Origin: Amia ocellicauda
Taxonomy: Eukaryota > Chordata > Actinopteri > Amiiformes > Amiidae
Length of the DNA stretch: 64,000 nucleotides
Direction: 5' to 3'
NCBI RefSeq assembly: GCF_036373705.1
Contig: NC_089856.1
Coordinates: forward strand, 9,480,501-9,544,500
Shown: in pieces, positions 60,701 to 64,000 of the stretch
Layout of the letters: every line of letters begins with the position of its first letter
How positions within the stretch are numbered: position 1 is the stretch's first letter
Made by a program: the position numbers and the translations under genes
Notes under the pieces: generated by a model
Seen by the model: the letters and a program-made list of their open reading frames with translations, nothing else
Databases searched by the model: none
Told to the model about the DNA's origin: nothing

Positions 60701-63633
60701 AGTGTCTGCTGTGCATCGACTCCTCGGTGCTCAGGAAGTATCTGCAAGAGAGCAACACACGCTTTTGGTACATTGATTGACCAGGATGTTTCTCTAAACT
60801 AGGAGTACACCTGGTCCAGGAGAGCAACAGCATCTTTCAGATTGTCATTCTTGCTGTGCAAAACTAACGCACCAAGCGCTGTGTCTGGATTGGAAGAAAT
60901 GTCTTACATTTTGCCCCGCTGCTCGTCCAGGGCGCACAGTGACATCACATCCCAGTTCCCAGAGGTCAGGAAACGGGATGGAGTAGAGGGAACGGCAGGC
61001 TGTGGGGAGAGAGAGAGGGGGATGGGGGTGGAGAGGGAAAGAAAGGGAAAGAAAGGGAAATAAGAGGGAGGGATAAAGAATTAAGTGTAAACTGGGAAAA
61101 AGAAGAGTAAGTTTTTATGATTTCTAAAATTAATATTCAAAGACTGTATCCTAGTATTTTATATACAAATTATGAATACAATTAATATTTTTTTAAACCA
61201 TATTGCAAAGGGGAGAAAATCCAGTGCAACAGTACCTAGAAGAATTGACGCTGTTTTTGAAGGCAAAGGGTGGTAACACCAAATATGAACTTTTGAAATA
61301 TGATTTTTCTTCTGTTCACTCACTTTGCATTTAGTTAATTGATAAATATAACCTATTAACATGTATATTTTTGAAAGCATTCTGTCACGCTTAACCTCGA
61401 GGGCTCGGGAACAGGGTACCCAGGTGCAGTGCTAGATCGCAAGATGGTCGGACAGGCGTGGGTCGGGTACCGGCGGATCAGGACAAACAAGGGCTGGGCG
61501 AAGACGTGGTCGTGATCACTGGCGATTGTCGGAGGAACAGGGCTCGGAATTGCAGTTAGGACTGACAAAACTTCGCCCGACTGAGGGAAGTGAGGGGATT
61601 ATAAAGAGAACAGAAACTGGGAAGGCAGGTGCAGGGCCAATGGAAACAGAGGGATGGAACAGGAGTGCACATGGGTGACCGGAATGTTAACGGACAGAGT
61701 GATGAGAGCAGGGAGAAGGCAGGGAAATGGCGGCCTCTAGTGGGGATAGAGGGGGAGCGCTAGGGGACCATGACACATTCTTCTTTACCTGCCTAAAACT
61801 TTTGCACAGTACTGTATATTTCTTTTTTAAATTCCTATAATTTATAATGCATTTTGCTTCCTTCCTGTAACCCTCTTAAGTTGTCTTTTGAGTGTCTGTC
61901 AATTAAATAGACAGACAGTAAGATTGATAGATAGACGTATATAGATAGATAGATAGTCAAGGGAATGATCCTATGAAATGTACTGTAAATTCACATGTAA
62001 AGTTTCCATGAAATCCTACAATTTCTCACAATCGTGCTATTGATGCCAGATTCTGGCCAACTATTAGTCATGGTATTATGGATTGCCTTTGAACAGCCCC
62101 TCTCCCCCCAGTGCTGAGTGCCCGATGTGGCCCTGCCAGGCTCTTGGGGGCCCTGACCTGGTCGCTCAGCGTGGCGATGTGGTGGAACTCTCCCCGTGCC
62201 CCCTGTTTGGCCGGCAGGGTGAGGTAGAAGAAGGAGCCGTCTGGAGAGAACAGCGGTGCCTCCTGCTGGAGACACAGATCAGCACGGAAAATTTGATCCG
62301 TTTTTTGATGGTTTGTTAAGTGTTTGATAATTTAACTCATAATATATGCAGTTGCAGTCCAATACTCATTTATCTGTGTATTTAACGGAATATTGCTCGT
62401 TCTTTTAGTGAGTCTTTGCCTAGGGAAAACGGTGCAGATTCTAATCAACTGGGCAAATGATTAACTGCTACACCATTGTTACCATTGGTCTAATACAGGC
62501 AAGTCTGGTTCTAAGGCTCAAGTGCAGCCAGTATAACTAAATCTGTTTAATTCTCTGAGTCTGATGAGGGACACCTTAAACCTACAGAAAAGTCTGCAAA
62601 TGTAATACAACCCCCTATTGGTGATGTGGTTTGTTATGCAAATTTTATTTTCAAATAAAAATGCCCTATGAGCATTAAACACTTCCAATTGAAACTCAAA
62701 ATATTTTTTTAAGACAAAAATTGATTTTGCTGCTGAGTTACATGGAATAGATCCTGAGGTAATCTAACACAATTACACACCACTGTCACTGCAGTCGATA
62801 GTCATGTGATCTCGCTGGCTCATGAAGGTTTCCAATTAATCTGCCATTAAGCCTATAATTGCTAACAGGATTGTGATGCTTCTCGGTTGGGAAGAAGATG
62901 GAAAGTTACCTGTCGCTGACTCTGCCACACATCCACGGCCATTTTGTGTTTCTGAAGCAAGGCAAAGAGGAAACATAAACTTGGAGACTGTGAAGAATAT
63001 ATCCCTATCTTGCTCCCTAATATAATAAGTGTACAGGAAGCTATAACATTGAAAACAATGGCTTATTGCTGAACAGACAGAATGTATGGATGAATGGAAA
63101 ATCTATGGTTCAAGGTCAATACAGCATTGCTCAGCACAGAACCTGAGAACGCTGAAAATGATTCCACAGATTGCCCTGGAAGTCAACTCTGACCTCTCAC
63201 CTCTGAGCACGCCCCAGTCGTGGCCTCACACACGGTGAGCACCGATTGGTTCTGTGGCCGGTTTAACCATCGCACAGCCAGTCGGGTGCTGCTAATCCAG
63301 GTCACCATCGAGATATAGTACTCCCTGCGAGGACAGCAGAAAGACAGCTGATGCAGTTGGGTTCACAGCTCTGTGGTTGTAATGCATACAGCTTACAGTA
63401 TATATATAAATGTGTATATATTTGCTTTGTTAATTACTTTACATTGTAATGATGTCTTAGATTAATATGATTCATTTTAGGAAACACAGAAAGGACACCA
63501 CTGACAATAGATTAGATTAGTGATTGCATCAGTACCTGGTTCTGAAGGAGTCCGGGGGCATCATTTCCAGAGTGTGTGCCGGGCCGTAGAGATTCACCAC
63601 AAACAGGCTGACTGTGGGTAGTGTGGAGCCGGC
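54718..63633 (-). CDS. Inactive dipeptidyl peptidase, DPP6/DPP10-like (C-terminal 511 aa; N-terminus outside window)
   Basis: A type II membrane S9B-family pseudo-protease; DPP6 and DPP10 are Kv4 potassium-channel subunits. Seventeen exons in order: 63536-63633, 63201-63324, 62910-62951, 62158-62262, 60908-60999, 60694-60741, 58890-59008, 58643-58690, 57950-58048, 57546-57612, 56940-57134, 56660-56714, 56001-56100, 55472-55530, 55280-55352, 55052-55125, 54718-54855 (TGA). Phases all join. Beta-propeller motifs: [48 protein letters not shown]. Cys-rich end of propeller: [20 protein letters not shown]. Hydrolase domain: [74 protein letters not shown]. The nucleophile position is Ala (GKAFGGYL) where active enzymes have Ser; Asp and His are kept. 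Motifs fit DPP10 slightly better than DPP6. About 285 N-terminal residues, including the membrane segment, are missing to the right. Confidence 0.92.
57196..57475 (+). repeat. Purine-rich GAGA/GACA tract in DPP-like intron
   Basis: About 280 bases that are overwhelmingly A and G on the plus strand (GAGAGA, GACAGA, GAAAGA units) with few pyrimidines. It lies between the exons at 56940-57134 and 57546-57612. Open frames across it, such as SLSLSLSLS on the minus strand, are artefacts of the repeat. Confidence 0.85.
59021..59075. repeat. (GGGA)n/(GA)n microsatellite
   Basis: GGGA units followed by GA repeats, just upstream (minus strand sense) of the exon at 58890-59008, where it forms the pyrimidine-rich stretch before that exon's acceptor. 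Confidence 0.85.
61383..61775. mobile_element. Solo-LTR-like 393-bp element with 5-bp target duplication
   Basis: Starts TGTCACGCTT and ends CCATGACA, so both strands read TGTCA...TGACA, the TG...CA form of LTRs. The flanks are perfect 5-bp duplications CATTC (61378-61382 and 61776-61780). It is GC-richer than its surroundings and has a TATAAA near 61599 on the plus strand. No internal retroelement genes are present, so a solo LTR is the best reading; a small DNA transposon with 5-bp duplication is the alternative. It lies in an intron of the DPP-like gene. Confidence 0.7.
61906..61956. repeat. (GATA)n-type microsatellite
   Basis: Imperfect AGATAGATAGATAG units with interruptions, in a DPP-like intron. 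Confidence 0.75.
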
Positions 63634-64000
63634 CTGCAATGGACACACACACAGCGCAGAGCTCACAGGCAGAGTTGGAGAGAGACAGTGGAAATAGATC
63701 AACAATAACAAACCTGTGTATGAATTTGACTACGAATTGGAGCACAAACGTTGTATAGTTGCTAGTGTGTTTGTGTTGATTATTAATTGTGTGTTTAGCG
63801 AGGGACTTGTGTCTGTGTTTAGGTCAGTTCAGCAGGAGATTTTGTTTTGAGCACTCCAATGGCTACTGGGAGACCCACTGCACAGTGAAGTTATTGTCTG
63901 TGTGCCAGGGGTGCACAGAGTCTAAAAAAAGTTTAATCAGCAGGCAAAAGTTTAGCCAGCCTCACTTGCTGCCAACAATTAAGAAGTGTGAGTGTTTGTA
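63634..64000 (-). other. DPP-like intron reaching the window edge
   Basis: No further DPP exon recognised between the acceptor at 63634-63635 and the right edge. The gene must continue beyond the window. Confidence 0.6.

Noticed and set aside
61790..61814. Tc1-like end (other strand CAGTACTGTGCAAAAGT) next to the LTR-like element
   Set aside because: Only one end was found and no transposase remnant beside it, so it is at most a solo relic and was not annotated as an element.

Overview
The window looks like nuclear DNA of a ray-finned fish. It holds vertebrate-type split genes with GT-AG introns, fish-type Tc1/mariner and hAT elements, many microsatellites, and four recognisable protein genes. 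I cannot name the species. All exon boundaries were set by eye from splice sites, reading phase and my knowledge of the vertebrate families; no alignment was run.

Layout. (1) 2126-4949, + strand: COQ10A, a mitochondrial coenzyme-Q-binding START-domain protein, four coding exons visible. (2) 4950-18533: a 13.6 kb region between two convergent genes, with hAT-type mini-elements, a Tc1-like transposon whose transposase carries one nonsense codon, and the probable 3' UTRs. (3) 18534-40108, - strand: citrate synthase (CS), all 11 coding exons, 468 residues. Its 12.6 kb first intron holds a second Tc1-like transposon with an intact 346-residue transposase, an internally deleted Tc1 derivative, a hAT element with a perfect 8-bp target-site duplication, and small palindromic elements. 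(4) 40109-46334: the CCAAT-rich CS promoter, a 1.3 kb imperfect palindrome and a decayed Tc1 relic. (5) 46335-49003, - strand: CNPY2, an ER saposin-like protein of 188 residues ending in HDEL, with one GC-AG intron. (6) 54718 to the right edge, - strand: the C-terminal 511 codons, in 17 exons, of a catalytically dead dipeptidyl-peptidase of the DPP6/DPP10 type. The N-terminus lies beyond the window.

COQ10A-CS-CNPY2 is the order I know from human 12q13, where PAN2 follows. Here a DPP6/DPP10-like gene follows CNPY2. In human, DPP6 and CNPY1 are near each other on 7q36, and DPP10 and COQ10B are both on chromosome 2. The simplest reading is that this is a further member of the DPP6/DPP10 set, kept in this fish in the HOXC-bearing paralogon and missing from human. 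That is the most interesting signal here.

COQ10A and CS both act in mitochondrial respiration (ubiquinone handling and the first TCA-cycle step). CNPY2 is an ER folding/secretory factor, and the DPP-like protein is probably a membrane subunit of Kv4 channels. There is no operon-type link; the neighbourhood is ancestral synteny.
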